In this document: in pieces, positions 31,887-39,729 of the stretch
How the letters are laid out: every line of letters begins with the position of its first letter
Position numbering within the stretch: the stretch's first letter is position 1
Assembly (NCBI GenBank): GCA_045590855.1
Contig: JAZNRV010000036.1
Span: 1-43,681, forward strand
Source of the DNA: RGIG3009 sp045590855
Lineage (GTDB): Bacteria > Bacillota > Clostridia > Oscillospirales > Acutalibacteraceae
Reading direction: 5' to 3'
Length of the DNA: 43,681 nucleotides
Made by a program: the position numbers and the translations under genes
Notes under the pieces: generated by a model
Seen by the model: only the letters and a program-made list of their open reading frames with translations
Told to the model about the DNA's origin: nothing
The model's database searches: none

Positions 31887-32981
31887 ATGGATTTTCAAGA
31901 GATTGCCTCACATTTTGGGATTACAGACCCGATATTGTCGGCAGAAGAAATCCATTCCGGAAACATTAACCGTACGTATTTGGTGACGGTAAAGCATCCG
32001 GAGGAGGAACGAGAATATATTTTCCAACGCATTAATACCTTTGTCTTTACACAACCGGAACTGGTGATGAACAACATCTTAAAAGTCACCGAACATATTA
32101 AACAAAAATTAGTGGCGACGGATGGTACCTATGCCCGTCGCGTGTTATCGTTTTTGACTACGCCGGAGGGCGTACCGTTTTATTACACTGCCAGTACCAA
32201 ACATGTTTGGCGTGCTTACGAGTATATCGCCAATGCGACGGCGTATAATATGGTGCAAACACCCGAACAATTTTACGAAGCGGGACATTCGTTTGGGGAA
32301 TTCCAAGGTTGGCTTTCGGATTTTCCGGCACAGACGTTGGCGGAGATTATCCCAAATTTTCACCACACACCGAAGCGGTTTGAAACATTCCGTGCGGCGG
32401 TTGAGGCTGACAAAGCCGGTCGTCGTGCCGAAGTGGCGGAAGAAATTGAATTTTTGCTGGCTCACGAAAACGAATGCGGCATTGTGATAAACGCGTTGGA
32501 AAACGGGGAAATCCCGTACCGCGCGACACACAACGACACCAAAATCAACAACATTTTGTTTGACGAAGACACCCACAAAGCCATTTGTGTGATTGATTTG
32601 GATACCGTTATGCCAGGGTCGTCGTTGTTTGATTTTGGCGATGCGGTGCGTTACGGCGCGTCCACGGCACTCGAAGACGAACGTGACCTTTCGAAAGTTT
32701 CTATCAGTTTGCCGCTGTATGAGCAGTTTACCAAAGGCTTTTTGGAAGGTGCCCACGGATTGCTGACAGACAGGGAAGTAGAGTTGTTGCCGTACAGCGT
32801 GAAAATTATGGCACTGGAACTTGCCTCTCGCTTTTTGGCGGACTATTTGGACGGTGACGTCTATTTCAAAACCAATTGTGATGACCACAACTTGGTACGC
32901 GCACGCACGCAAATTCAATTGGCAAAAGACATTGAAGCCAAGTGGGATAAAATGTGTGAAATTACGGCGGCTTGCCGATAA
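31887..32981 (+). CDS. nahK: N-acetylhexosamine 1-kinase-like phosphotransferase
   Basis: A 364-aa APH-fold kinase very similar in layout to Bifidobacterium NahK, which phosphorylates GlcNAc or GalNAc at C1 in the lacto-N-biose/mucin-sugar pathway. Shared landmarks along the whole chain are IASHFGI at the start, GNINRTYLVTV and FQRINTFVFTQPELVMNN. They continue with AGHSFGEFQGWLSDF, the catalytic THNDTKINNILFDE (~213-226), the metal-binding IDLDTVMPGSSLFDFGDAVR, and FLADYLDGDVYF..HNLVRTRTQI near the end. Specificity is inferred from this resemblance only. GAGGG precedes the ATG at 31887. It stands alone, with its own promoter and terminator and without lnpA, galT or galE next to it. A broken paralogue lies at 16020-16216. 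Confidence 0.85.
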   Translation: MDFQEIASHFGITDPILSAEEIHSGNINRTYLVTVKHPEEEREYIFQRINTFVFTQPELVMNNILKVTEHIKQKLVATDGTYARRVLSFLTTPEGVPFYYTASTKHVWRAYEYIANATAYNMVQTPEQFYEAGHSFGEFQGWLSDFPAQTLAEIIPNFHHTPKRFETFRAAVEADKAGRRAEVAEEIEFLLAHENECGIVINALENGEIPYRATHNDTKINNILFDEDTHKAICVIDLDTVMPGSSLFDFGDAVRYGASTALEDERDLSKVSISLPLYEQFTKGFLEGAHGLLTDREVELLPYSVKIMALELASRFLADYLDGDVYFKTNCDDHNLVRARTQIQLAKDIEAKWDKMCEITAACR

Positions 32982-32996
32982 CAAAACAGATAAAGT

Positions 32997-33027
32997 AGGC
33001 ACAGGAAAATCCTGTGCCTGTTTTTTT
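32997..33027 (+). terminator. Terminator of nahK
   Basis: Perfect 10-bp stem AGGCACAGGA (32997-33006)/TCCTGTGCCT (33010-33019), loop AAA, followed by GTTTTTTT. Confidence 0.93.
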
Positions 33028-33033
33028 GCCCCC

Positions 33034-33062
33034 TTTACAGAAAACCATAAAAAAGGTATAAT
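33034..33062 (+). promoter_or_regulatory. Promoter of mtaB
   Basis: TTTACA (33034-33039), 17-nt spacer, TATAAT (33057-33062), immediately after the nahK terminator. Confidence 0.87.
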
Positions 33063-33091
33063 GCAAAAGAAATCACCATAAGGAGAATAGC

Positions 33092-34384
33092 ATGAACGCC
33101 TATTTTTACACCATGGGTTGTAAAGTGAATCAATATGAAACGCAAGTCATGCGCCAAGCACTTCAAGCAGACGGATATGAGACGTTTGAATTGACCGCAA
33201 ACCAAGCAGATGTTGGAGAAAGTGCCATTATCATCAATTCCTGTACCGTCACGGGGGAAAGCGACCGCAAACTGCGCAAACTGTTGCGCCGTTTACGCAG
33301 GCAACACCCATATGCGGTAATTGTGCTGACAGGTTGTTTGCCGCAAGCATTCCCGCAACAGGCAGAAGCGTTGTCAGAGGCAGATATTGTGCTGGGAAAC
33401 GCTAATCGTGACGAGTTGCCGCAGCGGTTACGGGAGTTTTATGCCGCTCGTCAGCGAGTGGTGGAAGTGGTGCCGCACGGCGCGCACTATGACACGCCTG
33501 TTATTTGCGATTTTGAAGGGCGCACGCGCGCGTTTGTGAAAATTGAAGACGGGTGCAATCGGTTTTGCTCGTATTGCATTATTCCGTACGCTCGCGGACG
33601 AGTACGCTCAAAACCGTTGGAAATTTTACAAAAAGAGGTACAAGAACTGGCCCAAAAAGGATACCGCGAAGTGGTGTTGGTGGGTATTAACCTAACAGCG
33701 TACGGGCAAGATTGTGGCCTAACCATCGCCGATGCTGTGGAGAGTGTTTGTGCGGTCGAGGGGATTTATCGCGTGCGTTTGGGTTCGATTGAGCCTGACC
33801 ATATGACCGATGAATTGATTGGACGGTTAGCGGCGTGCAAAAAGTTGTGCCCGCAATTTCACGTGGCGTTGCAAAGCGGATGTGATGCGACATTAAAGCG
33901 TATGAACCGTCATTATACAACCGCTGAGTTTCGCAACGTGTGCGAAAAATTGCGAAAGGCATTCCCTTGCGCCGCACTGACTACCGATATTATGGTGGGG
34001 TTCCCCGGCGAAACCAACGAGGAATTTGAACAGTCGCTCATGTTTGCCGAAAGTATGGAGTTTTCGCGTATTCATTGTTTTCCGTATTCCCCGCGTGAGG
34101 GAACACCCGCTGCAAAAGCGGGTGGTCAAGTGCCGCAAGGCGAAAAAAACCGCCGCAATCGGTTGATGATTGAAATGGGTGAGCGTCTGCGCGATGCGTA
34201 TGCGCAAGCGTTGGTGGGCAAGGTTGTGGAAGTGTTGCCGGAAAGTGTTTGCGAAAACGGGTGGCGCGAAGGGTATACCGACACGTACGTGCCGGTGTTT
34301 TCGGATGCCACCGAAGAAGGGGTGCCCGTGAAGGTGTATATTGACCGTCAAGAAAACGGCGTATGTTACGGAAAGGTACAATGA
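33092..34384 (+). CDS. mtaB: tRNA t6A37 methylthiotransferase
   Basis: A radical-SAM enzyme that adds a methylthio group to t6A37 of tRNAs reading ANN codons (ms2t6A). It is 430 aa. The N-terminal UPF0004 domain has the auxiliary-cluster cysteines C10 (MGCKVNQYE), C51 (NSCTVTGESDRK) and C81 (TGCLPQ). The radical-SAM domain has CNRFCSYC (~156-163) with IPYARGRVRSKP, and a TRAM domain closes the chain. C51 followed by TVT, not TVR, and the RGRVRS motif fit MtaB more than MiaB or RimO. GGAGAATAGC precedes the ATG. Monocistronic, bounded by a promoter and a terminator. Confidence 0.92.
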   Translation: MNAYFYTMGCKVNQYETQVMRQALQADGYETFELTANQADVGESAIIINSCTVTGESDRKLRKLLRRLRRQHPYAVIVLTGCLPQAFPQQAEALSEADIVLGNANRDELPQRLREFYAARQRVVEVVPHGAHYDTPVICDFEGRTRAFVKIEDGCNRFCSYCIIPYARGRVRSKPLEILQKEVQELAQKGYREVVLVGINLTAYGQDCGLTIADAVESVCAVEGIYRVRLGSIEPDHMTDELIGRLAACKKLCPQFHVALQSGCDATLKRMNRHYTTAEFRNVCEKLRKAFPCAALTTDIMVGFPGETNEEFEQSLMFAESMEFSRIHCFPYSPREGTPAAKAGGQVPQGEKNRRNRLMIEMGERLRDAYAQALVGKVVEVLPESVCENGWREGYTDTYVPVFSDATEEGVPVKVYIDRQENGVCYGKVQ

Positions 34385-34392
34385 TTAAAAAA

Positions 34393-34431
34393 GCGAGGGA
34401 ATCGATTTTTCGATTCCCTCGCATCTTTTTT
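34393..34431. terminator. Bidirectional terminator between mtaB and the TSCPD gene
   Basis: Perfect 12-bp stem GCGAGGGAATCG (34393-34404)/CGATTCCCTCGC (34411-34422), A-run before and T-run after; the T-run reaches the stop codon of the converging small gene. Confidence 0.92.
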
Positions 34432-34678
34432 ATTTGTTAAGTGCTTCTTGCAAAGCGTTTGCCAACTGGTCGGGACAAGAAGTGGGTTTGAACCCGCAAC
34501 GAATACCCGACAAACGACGAACAGCCTCGGCGGCGTCCATGCCCTCGACCAAGGCGGCAATGCCTTTGGTGTTGCCGTTGCACCCGCCCTCAAAACGGAC
34601 GTTGTGAACGGTGTTGTCGACAATTTCAAAAGTGATGGAGCGCGAGCAAACCCCGCGTGTTTGATAACGGTGTTCCAT
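34430..34678 (-). CDS. TSCPD-domain protein (TIGR03905-like)
   Basis: A small 82-aa protein with the TSCPD domain. GVCSRSITFEIVDNTVHNVR and FEGGCNGNTKGI are followed by RCGFKPTSCPDQLANAL, the motif that names the family. TSCPD is also found at the C-terminus of some class II ribonucleotide reductases; stand-alone copies have no known function. The four cysteines suggest metal binding. The ATG at 34678 has AAAGGG 8 nt upstream and begins 4 nt after the PHP gene, so the two form an operon. Confidence 0.88.
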   Translation of the reverse strand: MEHRYQTRGVCSRSITFEIVDNTVHNVRFEGGCNGNTKGIAALVEGMDAAEAVRRLSGIRCGFKPTSCPDQLANALQEALNK

Positions 34679-34682
34679 GGTG

Positions 34683-35543
34683 TTAACCCTTTCCCGTGCG
34701 CGCGGCACGCGCTTTGCGTTCTTTGTAGGCAATTAAATTGTCGGCGCAGTCATCGGGCACGGCAACCGAGCCGAGCGGGCGAGCGGACGAACCGTACATG
34801 CCGTGGAAATCCGAGCCGCCCGTGGTGACCAAGGCGTTGTCCTTGGCAAGTTGCAACAGCTTTTCGGTTTGTTCCGCCGTGTGTTTGGGGTGCCAAACTT
34901 CCACACCGTCCAAGCCGAGTGCGACCAGTTCTTCGAGCAGTTCTTCGCTGTGGTAGACAGGAGGATGTGCGAGCACGGCAATGCCGCCCGCTTCGTGAAT
35001 GGCGGCGAGAACATCGCGCGTGTCGGGGTATTCAATCTCTACCCGCGCGCAACCGCCGTCGCGGGAAAACAGTTTTTGATAAACTTCGCCGTAAAACGAG
35101 TCGGCGTAGCCCGCGTCAATCAGTGCGTGCATGATATGTTGTTTGTAAATGTTGGTGCTGCCCGTAGAACATTTGACAACCAGTTCCGAGGTGATGGGGT
35201 AGTACCGCATGACTTTGCGCACCATCTCCAACCCTGCAACACGGCGGTTTTCGCCGATGCGGCGGCACAAGCCCTCCAAACGGTCGGGGTAATCGCACAA
35301 ATAGCAAAGCAAATGAGCACGCTTGTTACCGCGCTTGGTATCGGTGGTGGAGAGTTCCACCCCGTGAAGGACACGTACCCCTTGGCGTTTTCCGACAACA
35401 ACAGCGCGGGTGGCACCGGCAGTGGTGTCGTGGTCGGTGACAGATATAGCAGTAAGGCCGCGCCGTTTGGCGATGCCGATAAGTTCTTCAATGCCTAATG
35501 AGCCGTCGGAAATTTTGGTGTGACAATGTAAATCGCTTGCCAA
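34683..35543 (-). CDS. PHP-domain phosphoesterase (YciV/RNase AM-like)
   Basis: A 286-aa metal-dependent phosphoesterase. PHP motifs in order are DLHCHTKISDG (~4-14), SVTDHDTTAG, HGVELS, the helical insertion with HIMHALIDAGY, VLAHPPVYH (~191) and GGSDFHGMYG (~242). The last matches the family that degrades nucleoside 3',5'-bisphosphates or short RNAs (RNase AM). It would clear toxic pAp-type nucleotides or oligoribonucleotides, but the exact substrate is inference. The start is TTG at 35543 with AGGAGG 8 nt upstream. First gene of a two-gene operon with the TSCPD protein. Confidence 0.88.
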   Translation of the reverse strand: MASDLHCHTKISDGSLGIEELIGIAKRRGLTAISVTDHDTTAGATRAVVVGKRQGVRVLHGVELSTTDTKRGNKRAHLLCYLCDYPDRLEGLCRRIGENRRVAGLEMVRKVMRYYPITSELVVKCSTGSTNIYKQHIMHALIDAGYADSFYGEVYQKLFSRDGGCARVEIEYPDTRDVLAAIHEAGGIAVLAHPPVYHSEELLEELVALGLDGVEVWHPKHTAEQTEKLLQLAKDNALVTTGGSDFHGMYGSSARPLGSVAVPDDCADNLIAYKERKARAARTGKG

Positions 35544-35598
35544 AGATAAGACCTCCTATGGATACAAAAGCCGAAAAAAACACACTTCTAACACAGAC

Positions 35599-35627
35599 AG
35601 TATACTACTTTTTGGCAAAAAACGCAA
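35599..35627 (-). promoter_or_regulatory. Promoter of the PHP-TSCPD operon
   Basis: On the minus strand, TTGCGT (35622-35627), 17-nt spacer, TATACT (35599-35604). The -10 is good, the -35 weak. The -35 overlaps a small palindrome AAAACGC/GCGTTTT (35619-35635). Confidence 0.5.
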
Positions 35628-35687
35628 GGCGTTTTCTTAAAAAAAGTGCTAAAAAATGGGATATTTCCTTGGTTTAATGACTTTCCC

Positions 35688-35716
35688 TTGAAAAAACAAG
35701 CCCCTTGTGTTACTAT
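35688..35716 (+). promoter_or_regulatory. Candidate promoter upstream of the small ORF and mgtE
   Basis: TTGAAA (35688-35693), 17-nt spacer, TACTAT (35711-35716). The predicted start (~35723) is only ~10 nt before the ATT that would open the small ORF, and ~180 nt before mgtE. Confidence 0.6.
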
Positions 35717-35731
35717 CAAAGGAGAGAGGAT

Positions 35732-35863
35732 ATTCGTCAAAGAAGTGATTCGTATATTGATTATGTTATCCGTCACAATCCCGAAGAGTTTAAAGCCGCC
35801 GGCTTTATCGGTACGGGAATCAAATACCGAAAACCCGAGGGGACGACGGTTACCAAACATTAA
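35732..35863 (+). CDS. Possible 43-aa small protein with non-standard ATT start
   Basis: The frame from 35732 encodes a 43-residue peptide (begins IRQRSDSYIDYVIRHNPEEF, ends KPEGTTVTKH) whose codons look like those of neighbouring genes. AAAGGAG (35718-35724) lies 7 nt before an ATT codon; ATT is a rare but real initiator in bacteria. The only standard start in frame is a TTG at 35705 with no ribosome site. It ends 38 nt before mgtE and may be co-transcribed with it. It could be a real small gene, or the relic of a longer one that lost its beginning. I do not recognise the peptide. Confidence 0.4.
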   Translation: MRQRSDSYIDYVIRHNPEEFKAAGFIGTGIKYRKPEGTTVTKH

Positions 35864-35868
35864 CACCG

Positions 35869-35885
35869 ATCGGCAAACTGCCGAT
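35869..35885 (+). other. Small hairpin before mgtE
   Basis: ATCGGCA (35869-35875)/TGCCGAT (35879-35885), loop AAC, just upstream of the GGGGG ribosome site of mgtE. It has no U-run. It might modulate mgtE translation. Confidence 0.35.
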
Positions 35886-35901
35886 ACAAGGGGGTTGCTT
35901 T

Positions 35902-37272
35902 ATGATTCATGCATGGGAAGAACAAAAAGAAATATTGCAGGAATTGCTGAACGAGCGTCGTTTTCAAGCGGCGCGAGGCGTGTTGCTTGAAATGAACGCG
36001 GTGGACATTGCTGCGTTGCTGGACACGTTGGAGGAACAGCAGCAACCGCTTGCGTATCGCTTGTTGCCCAAAGAAATGGCAGCCGATGTGTTTGCCGAGT
36101 TGGAAAGCGAAACGCAAGAAACCTTGATTCATGCGTTTACTGAACGCGAAGTCAAGGCGATTATGGAAGATTTATATACCGATGAAGTGGCGGATTTGTT
36201 GGAAGAAATGCCCGCCAGCGTAACCAAACGATTACTGCGGGCGGTTTCAGCAGAAAAGCGCAGTCAAATAAACCAGTTGTTACAATATCCCGAAGACAGC
36301 GCCGGCAGTGTGATGGCGACCGAACTGGTTGACTTGAAGGCGGGTATGACGGTGGAACAGGCGTTTGCGTATATTCGCAAACACGGGCCCGATACGGAAG
36401 CAATTTACACTTGCTATGTCACCGACGACAGACGCTGTTTGCGCGGTGTGATTTCGGTCAAAGAGTTGTTATTGGCGCATGAAAAGGACAGCGTTGGTGA
36501 CTTGATGGATACCCACGTGTTATCGGTCAATACGTTGGAGGACCAAGAAAACGTAGCGCAAGTGTTTGCGCGGTACGATTTGTTGGCTTTGCCGGTGGTG
36601 GACAGCGAACAACGGTTGGTGGGTGTTATCACCGTTGACGACGTGGTGGATATTTTGCAAGAAGAAGCCACCGAAACGGTAGAAAAGATGGCGGCTATTA
36701 CGCCGACCGACAAACCGTATTTACGCACGGGCGTGTGGGCAACGTTTGGAAAACGGATTCCGTGGCTGATGTTGCTTATGCTTTCTTCCACGTTTACGGG
36801 TGTGGTGATGACCGCGTTTGAAAGCACGTTGATGGCATCGGTGGTATTGACGGCGTTTATCCCTATGCTGATGGGCACGGGGGGTAACAGCGGCAGTCAG
36901 AGTTCGGTTACCGTTATTCGCGCCTTGGCGGTGGGCGACATTCGCTTTCGCGATGCGTTTCGTGTGCTTTTTAAAGAACTGCGTGTAGCGTTTTTGTGCG
37001 GCGTGGTGCTCGCTGCTGTCAACTTTTTGAAAATGTTGGTGGTGGACCGCTTGCTGATGGGTGTGGCGGTCAGTGCCGGCGAAGCGGCGGTGATTGCCGC
37101 GACGTTGATTGTTACCGTGGTGATTGCCAAAGCGGTTGGCGGATTGTTGCCGCTGCTGGCTAAAAAAATGGGGCTTGACCCCGCTGTGATGGCAAGTCCT
37201 TTTATTACTACCATTGTTGACGTGTTATCGCTGTTGGTTTATTTTAGTTTTGCCAACTGGATTTTGTTTTAA
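35902..37272 (+). CDS. mgtE: Magnesium transporter MgtE
   Basis: A homodimeric Mg2+ channel of 456 aa. The cytosolic N-domain is a superhelix (~1-130) rich in acidic and Leu residues. Two CBS domains follow (~135-255; YVTDDRRCLRGVISVKELL, LPVVDSEQRLVGVITVDDVV), and together these sense internal Mg2+. The connecting helix leads to five membrane helices (~275-455) with the ion-path motif MGTGGNSGSQSSVTVIRAL (~325-340). The start is ATG at 35902 after CAAGGGGG. No M-box Mg2+ riboswitch was recognised in the ~180-nt leader. A possible 43-aa ORF precedes it. Confidence 0.95.
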   Translation: MIHAWEEQKEILQELLNERRFQAARGVLLEMNAVDIAALLDTLEEQQQPLAYRLLPKEMAADVFAELESETQETLIHAFTEREVKAIMEDLYTDEVADLLEEMPASVTKRLLRAVSAEKRSQINQLLQYPEDSAGSVMATELVDLKAGMTVEQAFAYIRKHGPDTEAIYTCYVTDDRRCLRGVISVKELLLAHEKDSVGDLMDTHVLSVNTLEDQENVAQVFARYDLLALPVVDSEQRLVGVITVDDVVDILQEEATETVEKMAAITPTDKPYLRTGVWATFGKRIPWLMLLMLSSTFTGVVMTAFESTLMASVVLTAFIPMLMGTGGNSGSQSSVTVIRALAVGDIRFRDAFRVLFKELRVAFLCGVVLAAVNFLKMLVVDRLLMGVAVSAGEAAVIAATLIVTVVIAKAVGGLLPLLAKKMGLDPAVMASPFITTIVDVLSLLVYFSFANWILF

Positions 37273-37276
37273 TATA

Positions 37277-37305
37277 TTGACAAAACACCGTATTCTTTTT
37301 ATAAT
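37277..37305 (+). promoter_or_regulatory. Promoter of the FMN riboswitch-ribU unit
   Basis: TTGACA (37277-37282), 17-nt spacer, TATAAT (37300-37305): perfect consensus, starting 5 nt after the mgtE stop codon. Transcription would begin at the riboswitch. Confidence 0.92.
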
Positions 37306-37313
37306 GACGACAG

Positions 37314-37424
37314 AATCTTCGGGGCGGGGTGAAATTCCCTACCGGCGGCAACAGCCCGCGGGCGCTACGGCGTTGATTTGGTGAAATTCCAAAGCCGACG
37401 GTACAGTCCGGATGTGAGAAGATG
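37314..37424 (+). promoter_or_regulatory. FMN riboswitch (RFN element)
   Basis: All conserved RFN blocks are present. The closing stem is ATCTTC (37315-37320)/GAAGAT (37418-37423). Inside lie GGGGCGGGGTGAAATTCCC (37321-37339), TACCGGCGG, AGCCCGCG, GATTTGGTGAAATTCC (37375-37390), AAAGCCGACGGTACAGTC and CCGGATGTGAGAAGAT. It binds FMN and, through the terminator at 37443-37480, should shut off ribU when riboflavin is plentiful. Confidence 0.97.
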
Positions 37425-37442
37425 GTTTTTGTTATGTGATAA

Positions 37443-37480
37443 AACCGCCCCACAAGATATTCTTGTGGGGCGGTTCTTCT
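37443..37480 (+). terminator. Expression-platform terminator of the FMN riboswitch
   Basis: Perfect 15-bp stem AACCGCCCCACAAGA (37443-37457)/TCTTGTGGGGCGGTT (37461-37475), loop TAT, followed by CTTCTTT. The U-tract is interrupted, but position and strength fit a transcription-termination switch. Confidence 0.88.
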
Positions 37481-37497
37481 TTGAGGAGGAATATACA

Positions 37498-38151
37498 ATG
37501 AATGGACAAAGAAAAATAGACACCAGAAAACTTGTGGTATTGGCACTGATGGCGGCACTTTCATATGCCGCGGTGGCGGTGTTTCGTATTCCGGTGGTGC
37601 TGTTTTTGAAATATGAACCGAAGGATTGTTTGCTGGCAATTGCCGGTATGTTATACGGTCCGATACCCGCGCTGGCGGTTTCGGTGGTGGTATCACTACT
37701 CGAAATGGTTACCATCAGCACGACCGGGGTTATCGGTTTGGTGATGAACATACTATCCTCGGCGTTGTTTGTGTGTCCTGCGGCATGGGTGTATCAAAAA
37801 AAGAGAACGCTTCGAGGCGCGCTTATCGGTTTAATTCTCGGCGCGGTACTCATGACCGTCGGCATGGTGCTGTGGAATTGGCTGATAACCCCGCTGTACA
37901 TGGGCATTCCCCGCGGGGCGGTGGTCGAGATGCTGCTGCCGGCGTTTTTGCCGTTTAATTTGCTCAAAGCCGGTTTGAACGCGGCACTGACAATATTGCT
38001 TTACAAATCGGTGGTTACGGCGTTGCGCAAAGCGCATTTGGCTCCCGAACGTGAAACACCGGTGGCGACAAGTCGTCAGTACAGTTGGGTTATCGGCGCG
38101 GTGGGGCTGGTGATTCTGGCGGTGGCGTTGGTGCTGTGGCGGGTGTTGTAA
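37498..38151 (+). CDS. ribU: Riboflavin ECF transporter substrate-binding protein RibU
   Basis: S-component of an energy-coupling factor transporter that takes up riboflavin. It is 217 aa with six membrane helices. The family start LVVLALMAALSYAAVAVFRI and the region YEPKDCLLAIAGMLYGPIPAL, given in part as KDCLLAIAGMLYGP, are conserved, as is the position behind an FMN riboswitch. It works with shared EcfA/EcfA'/EcfT subunits encoded elsewhere. The ATG at 37498 has GAGGAGG 8 nt upstream; the longer upstream frame runs through the riboswitch and is not real. The C-terminus has an extra seventh hydrophobic segment (~197-216) after a Pro/Thr-containing linker. Confidence 0.93.
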   Translation: MNGQRKIDTRKLVVLALMAALSYAAVAVFRIPVVLFLKYEPKDCLLAIAGMLYGPIPALAVSVVVSLLEMVTISTTGVIGLVMNILSSALFVCPAAWVYQKKRTLRGALIGLILGAVLMTVGMVLWNWLITPLYMGIPRGAVVEMLLPAFLPFNLLKAGLNAALTILLYKSVVTALRKAHLAPERETPVATSRQYSWVIGAVGLVILAVALVLWRVL

Positions 38152-38227
38152 TTTTTGGCGGCGTTGCAGCGGCAGTTTGGCGGTTATCCGGATAAATCTT
38201 TGTGGGGCGTTTATCTTTTTTTGGCAT
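38090..38227 (-). CDS. Possible small basic protein (45 aa), antisense to ribU 3' end
   Basis: From the ATG at 38227, a 45-residue frame with a Lys-rich start (MPKKDKRPTKIYPDNRQT) and a Pro/Thr/Ala-rich tail. The ribosome site AAAAAAGGAGG, 7 nt upstream, is among the best in the window, which is the main reason to take it seriously. Its last 62 nt overlap the end of ribU on the other strand. No clear promoter was found, though the region up to the glnA promoter (38228-38286) is AT-rich. I do not recognise it; the low-complexity tail could mean that only the N-terminal half matters. Confidence 0.4.
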   Translation of the reverse strand: MPKKDKRPTKIYPDNRQTAAATPPKITTPATAPTPPPESPAPPRR

Positions 38228-38286
38228 CGTACGACCTCCTTTTTTCATAGTATCCGGCAGATACGCCGAGAATATGCAAAAAAGCA

Positions 38287-38316
38287 TTGACAAAAGGGAC
38301 TTTTCAATGCGATAAT
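38287..38316 (+). promoter_or_regulatory. Promoter of glnA
   Basis: TTGACA (38287-38292), 18-nt spacer, GATAAT (38311-38316). The leader is about 50 nt. No GlnR-type palindrome (TGTNA-N7-TNACA) was recognised around it. Confidence 0.75.
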
Positions 38317-38338
38317 TATAGGTAATAAAAAGGTTGTT

Positions 38339-38356
38339 TAGGCTCCCGCCAGCCTA
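38339..38356 (+). other. Hairpin in the glnA leader
   Basis: TAGGCT (38339-38344)/AGCCTA (38351-38356) with the loop CCCGCC. It shares CGCCAGCCTA with the prfB leader hairpin and the start of the MATE leader. A second short GGG/CCC pair (38364-38366/38371-38373) can mask the ribosome site next to the ATG. Confidence 0.5.
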
Positions 38357-38373
38357 GGAAAGAGGGAACTCCC

Positions 38374-39708
38374 ATGAGTAAATATACCGCGGCAGATATT
38401 GCCCGCATTGTCGAAGAAGAACACGTAGAATTTATTCGGTTGCAATTTACCGATATTTTCGGTACGTTCAAAAACGTTGCCATTACTGCCAGCCAGTTGC
38501 AAAAAGCCTTGAACAACCAATGTATGTTTGACGGCTCTTCGATTGAGGGGTTTGTGCGTATTGAAGAGTCGGATATGTTATTATATCCCGATTACGACAG
38601 CTTTTTGATTTTCCCGTGGTACGATTCCGCTTGCAAAGAGGCGCGTCTCATTTGCGATGTTTGCAAACCCGACGGTACGCCGTTTTCCGGCGACCCGCGC
38701 AGTTTGCTCAAAAAAGTGTTGGCAGAAGCCAAAGAAATGGGCTTTACCGCTTTTAACGTCGGTCCGGAATGTGAATTCTTTTTATTCAACACGGACGAAG
38801 ACGGTCACCCCACCACCATTACCAAAGACCGTGGCGCGTATTTTGAGCTTGGTCCTACCGACCGTGGGGAAAGCATTCGCCGTGAGATTTGCTTGGCACT
38901 GGAAGACATGGGGTACGAGATTGAAGCGTCGCACCACGAAAATGCCAACGGTCAACACGAAATCGATTTTAAATATACCGATGCTTTGAAAGCGGCGGAC
39001 AATATTGCCACGTTTAAGTTGGCGGTAAAAACCATTGCCGATAAACACGGCATGTATGCCACCTTTATGCCCAAACCCGTTTATGGCAAAGAGGGCAGCG
39101 GTATGCACGTTAATATGTCTCTTATGAAAGATGGCGAAAACGCTTTTTATGATGCGAACGACCCGTGCGGGTTGAGCAAAACAGCGTATCATTTTATTGC
39201 CGGTTTGTTGGAACACGCCCGCGGTTTGAGTGCGATTACCAACCCGTTGGTCAACTCGTACAAACGGTTGGTATCGGGTTATGAAGCACCGGTGTACATT
39301 GCGTGGTCGACCAGCAACCGCAGCCCGCTTGTTCGTGTTCCTGCCAGCCGCGGTATGGGTACGCGTTTGGAATTGCGCAACCCTGACCCGTCTGCCAACC
39401 CGTATTTGGCGTTGGCGGTGTGTTTGGCTGCCGGTTTGGACGGTATTCGTCGCGAACTTATGCCGCCCGAAGCCGTGACGCATAATCTTTACACCATGAC
39501 CGAAGAAGAATTGGAAGAAAAAGGCATTACGCAGTTGCCCGCCGACTTGGAAGAAGCGGTGTCTGCCATGAAAAAGGATGCTTTGGTAAAGGATACGTTG
39601 GGCAAGCATATTTTCTCCCGTTACGTGTTACACAAAACCAAAGAATGGGAAGAATATAAAATGCAAGTGACGCGGTGGGAAATTGACCGTTACCTCGCAC
39701 GCTATTAA
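38374..39708 (+). CDS. glnA: Glutamine synthetase, type I-alpha
   Basis: Makes glutamine from glutamate, ammonia and ATP as a dodecamer. It is 444 aa, the size of the GSI-alpha subfamily of Firmicutes, which lacks the adenylylation loop. Conserved blocks are FTDIFGTFKNVAI and the Arg-containing FDGSSIEGFVRIEESDM (equivalent to Arg62 of B. subtilis GlnA, important for feedback inhibition). Others are the metal site GPECEFFLF, the glutamate loop NPLVNSYKRLVSGYEAPVY and the ATP site STSNRSPLVRVPASRG. The ribosome site AGAGGGA is close to the ATG and partly paired. It is followed 21 nt later by a cytidylate-kinase-like gene, probably in the same transcript. Confidence 0.97.
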   Translation: MSKYTAADIARIVEEEHVEFIRLQFTDIFGTFKNVAITASQLQKALNNQCMFDGSSIEGFVRIEESDMLLYPDYDSFLIFPWYDSACKEARLICDVCKPDGTPFSGDPRSLLKKVLAEAKEMGFTAFNVGPECEFFLFNTDEDGHPTTITKDRGAYFELGPTDRGESIRREICLALEDMGYEIEASHHENANGQHEIDFKYTDALKAADNIATFKLAVKTIADKHGMYATFMPKPVYGKEGSGMHVNMSLMKDGENAFYDANDPCGLSKTAYHFIAGLLEHARGLSAITNPLVNSYKRLVSGYEAPVYIAWSTSNRSPLVRVPASRGMGTRLELRNPDPSANPYLALAVCLAAGLDGIRRELMPPEAVTHNLYTMTEEELEEKGITQLPADLEEAVSAMKKDALVKDTLGKHIFSRYVLHKTKEWEEYKMQVTRWEIDRYLARY

Positions 39709-39729
39709 TCAAATGTTAGGAGGAGCTGT

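Noticed and set aside
35718..35901. Mg2+-sensing M-box riboswitch before mgtE
   Set aside because: The region has about the right length, but none of the conserved M-box sequence blocks (such as the GGTGAGGCTCC segment) is present, and it contains a coding-like frame instead.
37378..37497. N-terminal extension of RibU
   Set aside because: It would translate the FMN riboswitch and its terminator; the ATG at 37498 has a perfect ribosome site.
38374..38400. GlnR-binding site near glnA
   Set aside because: No TGTNA-N7-TNACA palindrome seen around the promoter.
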